From NCBI RefSeq assembly GCF_003426025.1, contig NZ_QJSH01000002.1, positions 186,001 through 250,000 on the forward strand: a stretch of DNA of 64,000 bases. Reading direction: 5' to 3'. The number at the start of each line of letters is the position of its first letter. Position 1 is the stretch's first letter. Below the pieces are notes generated by a model, which ran no database searches, was not told the origin of the DNA, and saw only the letters and a list, made by a program, of their open reading frames with translations. A program made the translations under genes and the position numbers. The stretch comes from Paraliobacillus quinghaiensis (GTDB lineage Bacteria; Bacillota; Bacilli; Bacillales; Amphibacillaceae). Of this stretch, positions 7,664-16,664 are shown piece by piece.

Positions 7664-8833
7664 TTGAAAAATCAATTACAAACACACATACAAGCTATTC
7701 AAGAAAAGTTATGGGATATGAGCGATCACTTATATCATCATCCTGAGTTAGGAAATGAAGAATATAACTCCATGAAGTTATTAGTCGAATTTTTGCATTC
7801 AAATGATTTTGTAGTGCAAACAGGTATAGTCGAACGAGAAACAGCCTTTAGAGCTGTTTTTGATAGTGGGAAGCCTGGTCCTACTGTTGCATTTTTAGCG
7901 GAATACGATGCGCTTCCAGGTGTGGGGCATGGTTGTGGACATAATATGATTGCGACGATGGGTGTAGGTGCAGGTGTAACATTGAGTAAAGTCCTAGATC
8001 ATACAGGTGGAAAGGTGGTTGTCCTAGGGACTCCGGCAGAGGAAACGAACGGAGCAAAGGTGCCGATGGCAGAGGCGGGAATTTTTAATGACATTGATGT
8101 TGCGATGATGGTCCATCCTAGTGGTGTTTCTGCAAAAAGTGGTGAATCGTTAGCAATGGATGCGATTCAATTTACATACCAGGGCAAAACGAGTCACGCT
8201 GCAGCATCACCAGAAGAGGGAATTAACGCTTTAGATAGTGTAATTCAACTATTTAATGCTATCAATGCTCTCAGGCAACACGTTAGATCTGATGTCCGAA
8301 TACATGGTGTAATTACTGAAGGTGGCGTTGCTGCGAATGTTGTTCCAGATAAAGCGACAGCGCAATTTTATGTGCGAGCAAAAGATCGTTCATATTTAAA
8401 TGAAGTGGTGAAGAAAGTGAAAAATATAGCTCATGGTGCAGCGGCAATGACTGGCGCAACACTTGAAATGAGTAATTATGAGTTAAGCTATGATGATATG
8501 CATACAAATGAAGCATTATCAGATTTGTTTACTGAAAATTTATACGCTGCAGGTGAAACAAAAGTTCACCCTGCGAATGCGTCTTACGGTTCAATTGATA
8601 TGGGCAATGTCAGTCAAGTAGTTCCCGCTATTCATCCATACATCGGTTTAGATCAACCAGACTTAATTGCACATACAACTGAATTTGCTAATAAAACCAT
8701 TACTGAAAAGGGGCACACAGTAATTGCTCGTGGTGCATTAGCGTTAGCGATGACTGGATATGATGTCATACAAGAAAAAGATAAGTTTGAAACAATTAAA
8801 CAGGAATTTTTGAATCAACAAAAAATTAAGTGA
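7664..8833 (+). CDS. M20 family amidohydrolase/peptidase
   Basis: A 389-residue zinc hydrolase starting with TTG after AGAGAGGAAG. Metal-binding and catalytic motifs are EYDALPG, GHGCGHNM, GTPAEE and MVHPSG. The lid or dimerisation domain begins near YQGKTSHAAASPEEGINALD. The pattern fits the PM20D2/AbgB-like branch, which cleaves small N-acyl or dipeptide amides in the cytoplasm; the substrate is not known. The next genes encode an amino acid importer about 110 bases downstream, which suggests, but does not prove, processing of imported peptides or acyl amino acids. Confidence 0.88.
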   Translation: MKNQLQTHIQAIQEKLWDMSDHLYHHPELGNEEYNSMKLLVEFLHSNDFVVQTGIVERETAFRAVFDSGKPGPTVAFLAEYDALPGVGHGCGHNMIATMGVGAGVTLSKVLDHTGGKVVVLGTPAEETNGAKVPMAEAGIFNDIDVAMMVHPSGVSAKSGESLAMDAIQFTYQGKTSHAAASPEEGINALDSVIQLFNAINALRQHVRSDVRIHGVITEGGVAANVVPDKATAQFYVRAKDRSYLNEVVKKVKNIAHGAAAMTGATLEMSNYELSYDDMHTNEALSDLFTENLYAAGETKVHPANASYGSIDMGNVSQVVPAIHPYIGLDQPDLIAHTTEFANKTITEKGHTVIARGALALAMTGYDVIQEKDKFETIKQEFLNQQKIK

Positions 8834-8944
8834 AAATTATTTTAAATTCCCTCTTCCCAAATGCATAATTATTTGTTAAAATTCATTATATTGAATAAAT
8901 ATACATTAATTATAAATGATTGATAGAGAAGGGAAGAGGAAAAA

Positions 8945-9697
8945 ATGAAAAAACAATTCTTTTTAATGGCAGTACTTATAGGTTTATTTTCTTTCGTATT
9001 AGTAGGATGTAGTAATGAGGAGAAAGAAGAAGTACTTGAGATGGCTACTTCAGCCGATTTTGCACCATTCGAATCACGTAATGAAGAAGGGGATATTGTT
9101 GGCTTTGACATCGACCTTGCACAGCATATTGCAGATGAACTTGGTTATGAATTAAAAATTACCGATATGAAGTTTGATGGTCTTGTAGGAGCGTTACAAA
9201 ATGACCGTGTTGATATGGTGTTAGCTGGTATGTCGGCGACTGAAGATCGTGCTGAAAACGTTGATTTCTCAACAGCATACAATCATTCAGGTGAAATGTT
9301 TTTAACACTCGAAGGTTCAGAAATAGCATCATTAGAAGACATTGAAGGAAAAACTGTTGGTGTTCAACTTGGAACAATTCAACAAGAAGGCGCTAAAAAA
9401 CTTCAAGAAGATTATGATTTTGAAATAAAAGCTGTTGATAATGGGTCAGTACTAATACAAGAATTACTGTCTAATAGAATTGATGTTGCTTATATGGATA
9501 AAGCGGTAGCGACTGGTTATATGGAAGAACAAGATTTAGCAGGGTTTGATGATCCAACAACAAGTTCACCAGGAATGGCAGTTGCATTTCCAAAAGGAAG
9601 CGAATTAGTTGATGAAGTAAACCAGGTTTTAGCAGATGCTGAAGAAAGTGGTTACTTACAAGAATTAAAAGATGAATGGTTAAGTGAAGAAGAATAA
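8945..9697 (+). CDS. Amino acid ABC transporter, substrate-binding lipoprotein (ArtP-like)
   Basis: A 250-residue extracellular binding protein of the SBP_bac_3 family. A lipoprotein signal peptide ends in the lipobox LVGC (Cys near residue 22). The mature domain shows ATSADFAPFES, GFDIDLAQHIADELGY and LQNDRVDMVLAGMSATEDR, with the arginine and aspartate that clamp the amino acid backbone. It matches the ArtP/FliY type best, so arginine or another polar amino acid is the likely ligand. The gene heads a three-gene operon with permease and ATPase downstream. Confidence 0.88.
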   Translation: MKKQFFLMAVLIGLFSFVLVGCSNEEKEEVLEMATSADFAPFESRNEEGDIVGFDIDLAQHIADELGYELKITDMKFDGLVGALQNDRVDMVLAGMSATEDRAENVDFSTAYNHSGEMFLTLEGSEIASLEDIEGKTVGVQLGTIQQEGAKKLQEDYDFEIKAVDNGSVLIQELLSNRIDVAYMDKAVATGYMEEQDLAGFDDPTTSSPGMAVAFPKGSELVDEVNQVLADAEESGYLQELKDEWLSEEE

Positions 9698-9734
9698 TTT
9701 ATATTTAAATAAATGAAGAAATGAGGTGTAAGGC

Positions 9735-10394
9735 ATGAATTTGGATTTTAGCCAAATCGTGCCTTATATTCCTTTTATGTTAGAAGGAATATGGGTAACT
9801 TTACAATTTGTATTTGTCGCTATTATATTTGGTTTTATATTAGGTACTGTTTTAGCATTATTCAAGATTGGCAGCATTCGCCCTCTGAGATGGTTTGCTG
9901 ATGCATATACATCGATTTTCCGTGGGACACCATTAATATTGCAGCTAATGATTATTTACTTTGCTATACCACAACTTACTGGTTATGACATTCAACCATT
10001 TCTGTCGGCTGTATTAGCATTTGGATTAAACTCCTCTGCTTATGTGTCAGAGATCATTCGTGCTGGTATTCAAGCAGTGGATAAAGGGCAAACAGAAGCA
10101 GCGCAGGCATTAGGTGTGCCATATCGTCAGATGATGATAGATGTTATTTTACCGCAGGCTTTAAAGAATATTTTACCTGCTTTAATGAATGAGTTCATTA
10201 CGTTAACAAAAGAATCTGCATTAGTATCTACAATTAGTTACTTAGATTTGATGCGCCGTGCACAAGTAGTAGGCGCAGATTTATATCGTAATTTTGAACC
10301 ATTACTTTTTGTTGGTTTGTTATACTGGTTAATGGTAATGGGTCTTACGATTTTAGGAAAGCTTGTAGAACGGAGGTTGAGATTGAGTGATTAA
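9735..10394 (+). CDS. Amino acid ABC transporter permease (ArtQ-like)
   Basis: A 219-residue inner-membrane permease of the HisMQ type with about five membrane helices. The cytoplasmic EAA loop that contacts the ATPase is clear ([20 protein letters not shown]). The N-terminal segment [15 protein letters not shown] is the usual start of polar amino acid permeases. It follows the binding-protein gene by 37 bases and overlaps the ATPase gene by eight bases. One permease gene only, so the channel is presumably a homodimer. Confidence 0.9.
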   Translation: MNLDFSQIVPYIPFMLEGIWVTLQFVFVAIIFGFILGTVLALFKIGSIRPLRWFADAYTSIFRGTPLILQLMIIYFAIPQLTGYDIQPFLSAVLAFGLNSSAYVSEIIRAGIQAVDKGQTEAAQALGVPYRQMMIDVILPQALKNILPALMNEFITLTKESALVSTISYLDLMRRAQVVGADLYRNFEPLLFVGLLYWLMVMGLTILGKLVERRLRLSD

Positions 10395-11109
10395 GGTTGA
10401 GAATTTAACAAAAAAATTTGGTGAAAATGAAGTTTTATCAAATATATCTACTGAAATTAAAAAGGGAGAAGTTGTCTCTATTATAGGACCTTCTGGTTCA
10501 GGTAAATCAACTTTTTTACGTTGTATTAATCTATTAGAAAAACCAACAGAGGGTACAATTTTAGTTGATGAAGAAAACTTAACAGATCCTAAAACAAATA
10601 TTTTGAAAGTGCGTGAAAAAATTGGCATGGTTTTTCAACACTTTCATCTATTTCCTCATTTAAATGTGTTGGATAATTTAACATATGCACCAATGAAAGT
10701 GAAGCACTTATCGAAAGATCAAGCAGAAGAAAAGGCAAGAGGACTTCTTGCTAAAGTGGGATTAACGGAAAAAGAAACAGCTTATCCAAGCAGTCTTTCT
10801 GGTGGCCAAAAGCAGCGTGTTGCGATAGCGCGTGCGTTAGCAATGGAACCTGATTTAATGTTATTTGACGAACCAACTTCAGCGCTTGATCCAGAGATGG
10901 TAAAAGAAGTGCTTGATGTTATGAAAGATTTAGCGCACTCAGGAATGACCATGGCAGTTGTAACACATGAAATGGGATTTGCGAGAGAAGTTGCAGATCG
11001 TGTGTTGTTTTTGGATCATGGCGTTCTTGTGGAAGAAGGGGAGCCAAATAGTTTTTTTACTGCTCCAAAAACGAATCGTGCAGCAGACTTTTTAGAAAAA
11101 ATCTTATAA
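10387..11109 (+). CDS. Amino acid ABC transporter ATP-binding protein (ArtR-like)
   Basis: A 240-residue ABC ATPase of the polar amino acid class, starting with GTG inside the end of the permease gene. It has Walker A GPSGSGKS, the Q-loop [10 protein letters not shown], the signature LSGGQKQR, Walker [13 protein letters not shown] and the switch histidine in [15 protein letters not shown]. All catalytic residues are intact. It powers uptake through the neighbouring permease. Confidence 0.92.
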   Translation: MIKVENLTKKFGENEVLSNISTEIKKGEVVSIIGPSGSGKSTFLRCINLLEKPTEGTILVDEENLTDPKTNILKVREKIGMVFQHFHLFPHLNVLDNLTYAPMKVKHLSKDQAEEKARGLLAKVGLTEKETAYPSSLSGGQKQRVAIARALAMEPDLMLFDEPTSALDPEMVKEVLDVMKDLAHSGMTMAVVTHEMGFAREVADRVLFLDHGVLVEEGEPNSFFTAPKTNRAADFLEKIL

Positions 11110-11120
11110 CGAACTAAGTA

Positions 11121-11152
11121 AAAAGGTTAATCATAGTGATTAGCTTTTTTAT
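11121..11152 (+). terminator. Intrinsic terminator after the importer operon
   Basis: GGTTAATCA and TGATTAGCT arms around TAG, followed by six T. The same TGATTAGCTTTTTT string ends the next terminator at 11756. Confidence 0.65.
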
Positions 11153-11274
11153 ATGTATAAATTCATATAAATTGACCCGTAATAGGTATCATTATATAAT
11201 TGATTTAAGGTAATCCTTCGTTTTAGTAGGATTATCTTTAGGTTAAATTTAAATTGATGGAGAGGGTGTTAAAA

Positions 11275-11712
11275 ATGAATCCTTTATTATTTAATAATAT
11301 GCCTCCTTTTATAAAGAAAGAGATGGAAAAAATTACTGAACAAATTCAACCTTTAATGAAGAAGAATTCAAAATATGTGATGTTTGCTTTCCCACTAATG
11401 CTAGTAGGTGGAATAAACTTACTTATTTTATTTATACAGAATACTTGGAGCCTTGATATGGTTACAGGAATTTACGCATTGATGACAGCGATTGGTTTGG
11501 CCTTGTACAAGGAATCAAAGCATATGAACAAAAGAATTCACCAAATAGGAAAAGAGCATATGATTGAACGCATTAAAACTAGTCGTATCATAGCTGATGA
11601 GAAGAAAAAGGCTTATGTGAAACTAGTAAAAGAGCAGTCGAAGATGAGTCTCCAAACTTTTTTCAATTTTTTAAATGAAGAAAATAAAGAAAGACAGAAT
11701 CTATATTCATAA
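11275..11712 (+). CDS. Conserved hypothetical two-helix membrane protein
   Basis: A 145-residue protein. Residues 1-35 are polar and amphipathic (EMEKITEQIQPLMKKNSKY). Two membrane segments follow (VMFAFPLMLVGGINLLILFI and a second around MVTGIYALMTAIGLALY). The C-terminal half is a highly charged helix. It resembles small Bacillus membrane proteins of the DUF5392 type, but I cannot confirm the family. I choose the ATG at 11275, seven codons inside the longest frame, because GGAGAGGGTG precedes it. Confidence 0.65.
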   Translation: MNPLLFNNMPPFIKKEMEKITEQIQPLMKKNSKYVMFAFPLMLVGGINLLILFIQNTWSLDMVTGIYALMTAIGLALYKESKHMNKRIHQIGKEHMIERIKTSRIIADEKKKAYVKLVKEQSKMSLQTFFNFLNEENKERQNLYS

Positions 11713-11718
11713 CACTAA

Positions 11719-11757
11719 AAAAAGCTAATCACTTAATATAATGATTAGCTTTTTTTT
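11719..11757 (+). terminator. Intrinsic terminator
   Basis: AAAAAAGCTAATCA pairs with TGATTAGCTTTTTT around a short AT-rich loop. It works for the plus-strand gene and, in mirror form, could stop transcription from the minus-strand Sda-like gene. Confidence 0.8.
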
Positions 11758-11819
11758 ATTAATTATAATAAGAAGTTGTGATATGGATAACAATCATACG
11801 TATTAAATCAAATGATCAA

Positions 11820-11960
11820 CTAACTCATAACACATGGTTTTATTGTGATTTTGCGAGATTCGATTTCATCCAATAACAACATAACAAACTCGGATTCTAA
11901 TTGCATTCGAATTGCTACAAGATAAGCTTCCACTAATCCATTATCCGTTAATTTTTGCAT
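11820..11960 (-). CDS. sda: Sda-like sporulation histidine-kinase inhibitor
   Basis: This frame is too short for ordinary ORF cut-offs: 46 codons, ATG at 11960, TAG at 11820-11822. The peptide MQKLTDNGLVEAYLVAIRMQ and its continuation align without gaps to B. subtilis Sda (also 46 residues), keeping the KL(S/T)D start, the E-A/S-Y segment, the M-L-x3-F helix turn and the D/N-E-I-x2-R end. Sda blocks autophosphorylation of the sporulation kinase KinA when DNA replication is disturbed. The ribosome site is weak (GTGGGCGATGAG), and a GTG four codons upstream is an alternative start. No DnaA boxes were identified. Confidence 0.75.
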   Translation of the reverse strand: MQKLTDNGLVEAYLVAIRMQLESEFVMLLLDEIESRKITIKPCVMS

Positions 11961-12105
11961 CTCATCGCCCACTTTCTGTTAATTAAGTTGATTTGATAAT
12001 TTTATATACGTTGTAGCTGTTTGTTAAAAAAAAATGTTATAATATGTTTTGTACTAATTTATAGTAAATCATAAGAAGACAGTAACTGTTAAAGAGGTGG
12101 ATAAT

Positions 12106-12318
12106 TTGGATCTTGTACTTGAATCAATGACATTACCAGTTGATAACTTATTAGGTATATTTTTGTATGTGTTATTATTTGTATTTGTTGCAATTTTAGT
12201 AAGTTTTCTAGCATTAACCTTTATACCAAACAAGCTTAGTTATACAATTAAGAGTACCATTATGGGTACAATTGTAGTTGTTGCACTCTTGTTATGGTGG
12301 TTTATCATCGTTATTTAG
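12106..12318 (+). CDS. Small two-helix membrane protein, function unknown
   Basis: About 70 residues starting with TTG (or GTG at 12097) behind AAAGAGG. Two strongly hydrophobic helices, FLYVLLFVFVAILVSFLALT and TIMGTIVVVALLLWWFIIVI, are joined by a short polar turn. The protein is almost entirely membrane-embedded. I do not recognise the family. It stands alone between the Sda-like gene (opposite strand) and the moxR operon. Confidence 0.55.
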   Translation: MDLVLESMTLPVDNLLGIFLYVLLFVFVAILVSFLALTFIPNKLSYTIKSTIMGTIVVVALLLWWFIIVI

Positions 12319-12389
12319 TGAAAAGGTTACATAAAAACTATTTCACACATATTATTCCCGATTTCTATTAAGATAAAACTATTATTTAA

Positions 12390-12436
12390 AAAAACTAGTT
12401 AATAAAGCGGTTATTTACTCCTATTACTAGTTTTTT
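12390..12436 (+). terminator. Terminator-like hairpin before moxR
   Basis: AAAAAACTAGT and ACTAGTTTTTT arms flank a 25-base AT-rich loop. The long loop makes it a weaker call. Confidence 0.5.
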
Positions 12437-12481
12437 ATCAAATAATGTAAGCGTGATCAAACTATAGTGGAGGTTTTTTAA

Positions 12482-13450
12482 ATGGAAATAAGTGCAATTC
12501 AAACAATGGCAGCAGAGTTAAAAAGCAATGTAAATAACGTAATCGTTGGGAAGTCAGAAGTAGTAGATCAATTATTAGTCGCTTTAATTGCATCAGGTCA
12601 TGTCTTATTAGAAGACGTTCCAGGTACTGGAAAAACATTGCTGGCAAAATCGTTAGCTACTTCCTTATCCTGTTCATTTAATCGTGTTCAATTTACCCCT
12701 GATTTATTGCCTTCAGATGTAACCGGTCTATCAATCTATCGCACACAAACAGGTGAGTTTGAATTTCAACCAGGGCCTGTATTCACGAATATTTTACTTG
12801 CAGATGAAATAAACAGAGCCACACCAAGAACCCAATCTAGTCTGTTAGAAAGTATGGAAGAAAGACAAGTAACAATTGATGGTACAACTCGTCAATTGGA
12901 ACAACCATTTATGGTAATAGCGACACAGAATCCAATAGAAAGTCAAGGGACATTTCCATTGCCAGAAGCACAATTGGATCGCTTTTTCTTGAAAATAAAA
13001 ATGGGTTATCCAAGTACAGAAGAGGGAATCGAGATATTAAGAAGATTTAAACAAACTAATCCCTTAACGAACTTAGATGCTGTAATAGATAAAGGATTGC
13101 TTATAAAAGCTCAGGATGTTTTTACAGCTGTTTATGTTAGTGAAGAACTATTGGCATATGTTGTCGGTATTGTTGAAGAATCACGTAACCATAAAGATGT
13201 TTTAATTGGTGTTAGCCCACGTGGTTCACAAGCTTTGTTACGTGCAATTCAGGCATATGCAGCAATAAATGGCAGAGACTATGTCCAACCTGACGATGTG
13301 AAGGCGATGGCTGCTTCTGTTTTATCTCACCGGTTGGTATTAAAACCAATGGCGAGTAGAGTGAATAATGGGGCAGATACAGTTATTAATGATCTACTAA
13401 ACACTGTTACTGTACCTACTGAAGCTGTATTATCGGAAAGGCTACAATAA
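12482..13450 (+). CDS. MoxR-type AAA+ ATPase
   Basis: A 322-residue ATPase of the MoxR family, equivalent to B. subtilis YeaC. Walker A is DVPGTGKT (residues 45-52) and Walker B LLADEINRA (about 105-113), followed by the sensor region ATQNPIESQGTFPLPEAQLDRF and a C-terminal lid. MoxR ATPases act as chaperones that help assemble or activate protein complexes, usually together with DUF58 proteins, as here. It heads a three-gene operon with only three bases between it and the DUF58 gene. Confidence 0.92.
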   Translation: MEISAIQTMAAELKSNVNNVIVGKSEVVDQLLVALIASGHVLLEDVPGTGKTLLAKSLATSLSCSFNRVQFTPDLLPSDVTGLSIYRTQTGEFEFQPGPVFTNILLADEINRATPRTQSSLLESMEERQVTIDGTTRQLEQPFMVIATQNPIESQGTFPLPEAQLDRFFLKIKMGYPSTEEGIEILRRFKQTNPLTNLDAVIDKGLLIKAQDVFTAVYVSEELLAYVVGIVEESRNHKDVLIGVSPRGSQALLRAIQAYAAINGRDYVQPDDVKAMAASVLSHRLVLKPMASRVNNGADTVINDLLNTVTVPTEAVLSERLQ

Positions 13451-13453
13451 CAT

Positions 13454-14566
13454 ATGAATATTGCTTGGTTTATTATCGTAACGTTACTATTTATTTTTGT
13501 GCAAAGCGTAGTTTTTCGTAAATGGGGGTTGCATGGAATAACGTACCAGAGGAGCTTTAATAAACGAGAAGTCTTTGCCGGTCAAAAAGTTAAAATGATT
13601 GATGAAATTGCAAATAAAAAAGCACTACCTTTACCTTGGGTTCGTTTAGAATCAAAAATAAATAAAAATTTACTATTAAAGCAACTTGATGATGACGTTT
13701 CAGATAATTTACAATTCCATCGGACGTTGTTCAGTTTCCTTCCATATCAAAAGATAACACGAAGACATGAGGTAACCTGTCTAAAGCGCGGAATTTATCC
13801 GTTACAATCAGTTTCTTTATCGATTGGAGACCTATTTGGTTTTGGTGGACAATTTAAACAATTCGAAACAAGCGCGGTATTGACAGTATATCCCAACTTA
13901 CTTGATTTGCATGAACTACCGCTACCAGCTCACAGCTTTCTAGGGGAACAATCTGTAAAACGATGGATTATGGATGATCCGTTTATGAAGGTTGGAACAC
14001 GAAATTATCATACTTCCGATCCGATACATTCAATTAATTGGAAGGCATCAGCGCGTACAAATCAATTGCAAGTAAATTTACATGATTATACTGCAGATAA
14101 CCGTTTAATGATTCTCTTAAATGTTGATCAATCAGATGATGTTTGGCTACCAATTCAAAATGAAGATCTATTAGAGCAGTCGATTACATATGCTGCTTCT
14201 ACGGCTCATTATGCAATTAAAAGAGGAATCGAAACCGGTTTTTCTGCAAATGCAATACTTGAAAAAGATAAAAATTTGCAAATTAAACCTTCTGTACATG
14301 TACCAATTGAAAATGGCGAAGCACATTTTTATGAGCTATTGGAAATAATGGCACAATTAACAAATAAACGCAGTGGGAACTTCCATCATTTATTGGAGGA
14401 AATAGTAGATAATCAAGTTAATCAAACTGATTTTTTAATTATCACTTCAAGAGTTACAGTCCAAATGAAACAACAGATTGAGAGACTTAAACGACAAGGT
14501 AATGCAGTAGACATAATGTGGATGAACTCAGAAGAAGGGGAACAAGAGAAAGGGGAAAAAGTATGA
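13454..14566 (+). CDS. DUF58 domain membrane-associated protein
   Basis: A 370-residue protein equivalent to B. subtilis YeaD. An N-terminal hydrophobic segment (WFIIVTLLFIFVQSVVF) anchors it, and a beta-rich middle follows. The DUF58 core includes VGTRNYHTSDPIHSINWKAS, the Asp-rich MILLNVDQSDDVW strand and the C-terminal LLEEIVDNQ region. DUF58 is a von Willebrand-A-like fold often served by MoxR. Its stop overlaps the next start in ATGA. Confidence 0.88.
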   Translation: MNIAWFIIVTLLFIFVQSVVFRKWGLHGITYQRSFNKREVFAGQKVKMIDEIANKKALPLPWVRLESKINKNLLLKQLDDDVSDNLQFHRTLFSFLPYQKITRRHEVTCLKRGIYPLQSVSLSIGDLFGFGGQFKQFETSAVLTVYPNLLDLHELPLPAHSFLGEQSVKRWIMDDPFMKVGTRNYHTSDPIHSINWKASARTNQLQVNLHDYTADNRLMILLNVDQSDDVWLPIQNEDLLEQSITYAASTAHYAIKRGIETGFSANAILEKDKNLQIKPSVHVPIENGEAHFYELLEIMAQLTNKRSGNFHHLLEEIVDNQVNQTDFLIITSRVTVQMKQQIERLKRQGNAVDIMWMNSEEGEQEKGEKV

Positions 14567-15861
14567 AATTTTTCTTACTTATAAGTTGGCATGTAGTAAA
14601 AGAATACCTTACATTGTTTCCTGTTATCCTTTTATTAACTGCTTTATTTGTGCCATCGCCACTAGAAATAGAGTGGTTAGTGACAGTTTTTCTTTTGTAT
14701 GTACTAGGTTTATGTTTTGGGCGCATAAGCGGAACAAAAAAACGTTGGATACATATTGGGTTTAGTTTATTATGTGCTGTAATTGTTACGTGGCTATTCT
14801 ATTCGACAATTATAAGTGGTGTAGCTTTATTTCTAATTGGTGGTATTGCAGCATTTCGTGGGATTCAATACAGCTATATAGAACGGCAATTATTACTGCC
14901 AATTCATTTTCAATGGTCTTTTGGAGTTTCATTCTATTTTATAGGGTACTTTTTATTTAAATATATTGAATCATTAGCAGAATATAATACGTTTATTACG
15001 GCGAGTGGTTTGATATTTCTTGTAATCTTACTATTCGTATCTAACGCGGATCATCTTCAGCAGGCGACTTTAGCAAAAAAGCCAAAAAACGCAGTTAATA
15101 AAGTAATTCAAAAACAAAATCGATTATATGTAGTTGTAACGTTAGGCGCTATTTTTTTGTTAACACAATTTGGCACGATTAAATCATTACTAAGTTTTGT
15201 AATAAGTGCATTGCTTAAATTAATAAGTGATGGTTCGCCAATAGAAGAACCGCTTGAACAAGGACCTGAAGAAAAGCCAATTAACTCTGTACAAGAAATA
15301 ATAGAACCATCAATTTATGTAGAGATTCTAGAGATGGTTGCAACAGTTATAGCTTTTATATTCTTGATAATTGGTATTGGCTTCTTCTTATATAAAATTT
15401 CCAAGCATTTTCGTTATATTATGCAACAAATATTTCAAATTATCCATAAGTTGATCACGTTTTTTGGAAAGAAAAGCCCTGTAGCTGATAGTAGTGAAAC
15501 ATATAATGATGAAAAAGAAACGCTATTTGATCTATCTAATTGGCGTAAGAAAGTGCTTAATCAAACAAAGACTCTCGTGAAAAGGACCTTTTCACGAGAG
15601 AAAAGATGGGAGGAGCTTTCAGCTGTAGATCAGATACGTCTTTTGTATCGTAAATTAATCATAAAAGCACGGCGAAATGGTTACACCTTTAAAAAAAGTG
15701 AAACTGCTCATGAATGTTTATCCCGAATCGATTTGCAGCAGGCTATTTCCAAAGAGAAACAGGAACATTTAGATAAATTATATAATCAAGCACGTTATAG
15801 CAATAAAAAAATGAGTGAACTAAGTAAAGATGGTTTTATAGAACTATTGAATGAAAAATAA
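14563..15861 (+). CDS. Membrane protein with C-terminal DUF4129-like domain
   Basis: A 432-residue protein starting four bases inside the DUF58 gene. The first 210 residues hold five or six membrane helices. A short polar linker with many prolines and acidic residues follows (about 235-265), then one more membrane helix (about 275-300). The cytoplasmic tail carries a DUF4129-like segment (LLYRKLIIKARRNGYTFK, SETAHECLSRI). In the matching B. subtilis gene yebA a transglutaminase-like domain lies between membrane part and tail. I see none here, and the protein is about 300 residues shorter. Confidence 0.75.
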   Translation: MKFFLLISWHVVKEYLTLFPVILLLTALFVPSPLEIEWLVTVFLLYVLGLCFGRISGTKKRWIHIGFSLLCAVIVTWLFYSTIISGVALFLIGGIAAFRGIQYSYIERQLLLPIHFQWSFGVSFYFIGYFLFKYIESLAEYNTFITASGLIFLVILLFVSNADHLQQATLAKKPKNAVNKVIQKQNRLYVVVTLGAIFLLTQFGTIKSLLSFVISALLKLISDGSPIEEPLEQGPEEKPINSVQEIIEPSIYVEILEMVATVIAFIFLIIGIGFFLYKISKHFRYIMQQIFQIIHKLITFFGKKSPVADSSETYNDEKETLFDLSNWRKKVLNQTKTLVKRTFSREKRWEELSAVDQIRLLYRKLIIKARRNGYTFKKSETAHECLSRIDLQQAISKEKQEHLDKLYNQARYSNKKMSELSKDGFIELLNEK

Positions 15862-15887
15862 TAAGTCTTCCTGTTAATTTGTTTCAT

Positions 15888-15934
15888 TTGCTATTGGCTA
15901 AATTGTTTCTTATAATTATCTTGAATTCAAATTA
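15888..15934 (+). promoter_or_regulatory. mhqD promoter with MhqR-like operator
   Basis: A SigA-type promoter: TTGCTA at 15888-15893, exactly 17 bases, TATAAT at 15911-15916. Immediately after it lies TATCTTGAATTCAAATTA (15917-15934), an inverted repeat resembling the B. subtilis MhqR site TATCTCGAATTCGAGATA. A repressor there would cover the transcription start. MhqR responds to quinones and diamide by cysteine modification (family knowledge). Confidence 0.65.
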
Positions 15935-15959
15935 AAATTAATTCGGAGGTAATCATAAA

Positions 15960-16562
15960 ATGAAACATCTATTTAAAAAGGGAGATAATACCAAACCAAC
16001 CTTACTTTTATTGCATGGAACAGGGGGAACAGAAGAAGATCTCTTGCCTTTAGCGGAAAGAATTGATCCTGAAGCAAACGTTTTAAGTGTGCGAGGTAAT
16101 ATCTCTGAAAATGGTCTGAACCGTTTCTTTAAACGATTGGCAGAAGGAGTTTTTGATGAAGAGGATTTAGTAAAGCAAACTAATGCGCTACATGAATTTT
16201 TAGAAGAATCTTCAAAAAAGTATCAATTTGATCAATCAAATATTGTTGCGATTGGTTATTCTAATGGTGCTAATATTGCAGGAAGTTTGTTATTTCATCA
16301 TAAGCAAGCAATAAAGGGTGCTATATTGCATCATCCAATGGTTCCAAGACGTGGCATTACCTTACCAGAATTAAATGATGTGAACGTATTTATTGGAGCA
16401 GGTCATAATGATCCATTATGCACCGAAGCTGAATCAAAAGAATTAGCTGCTACTTTAGAATCAAACGGTGCAGAAGTAACTCTTCACTGGGAGAATCAAG
16501 GGCATCAATTATCCGCTTCAGAAGTAGAAGCAGCTAAAGAATGGTATAAGAATAATTTTTAA
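15960..16562 (+). CDS. mhqD: MhqD-type alpha/beta hydrolase (quinone stress)
   Basis: A 200-residue serine hydrolase of the carboxylesterase/phospholipase type. HGTGGTEED near residue 20 forms the oxyanion hole, and GYSNGA holds the nucleophile serine. The catalytic Asp lies in GAGHNDPLC and the His in QGHQLS. The wording follows B. subtilis MhqD closely (RFFKRLAEGVFDEEDLV, LHHPMVPRRGI). MhqD belongs to the MhqR regulon induced by hydroquinones, and an MhqR-like operator sits in this promoter. The physiological substrate is not known. Confidence 0.88.
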   Translation: MKHLFKKGDNTKPTLLLLHGTGGTEEDLLPLAERIDPEANVLSVRGNISENGLNRFFKRLAEGVFDEEDLVKQTNALHEFLEESSKKYQFDQSNIVAIGYSNGANIAGSLLFHHKQAIKGAILHHPMVPRRGITLPELNDVNVFIGAGHNDPLCTEAESKELAATLESNGAEVTLHWENQGHQLSASEVEAAKEWYKNNF

Positions 16563-16664
16563 TTGCTACTATAGACATAAATGAAAATGTCATCCTGCTT
16601 TACAAAATTTACAGGTTGTATTTCTGGACAATTAGTAAAAAGTATAAGCAGGGGGTGAAAACAT

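Noticed and set aside
7664-11109. M20 hydrolase and ArtPQR importer as one operon
   Set aside because: The gap of 111 bases is AT-rich with room for a promoter and the genes are only loosely related in function; co-transcription is possible but not shown.
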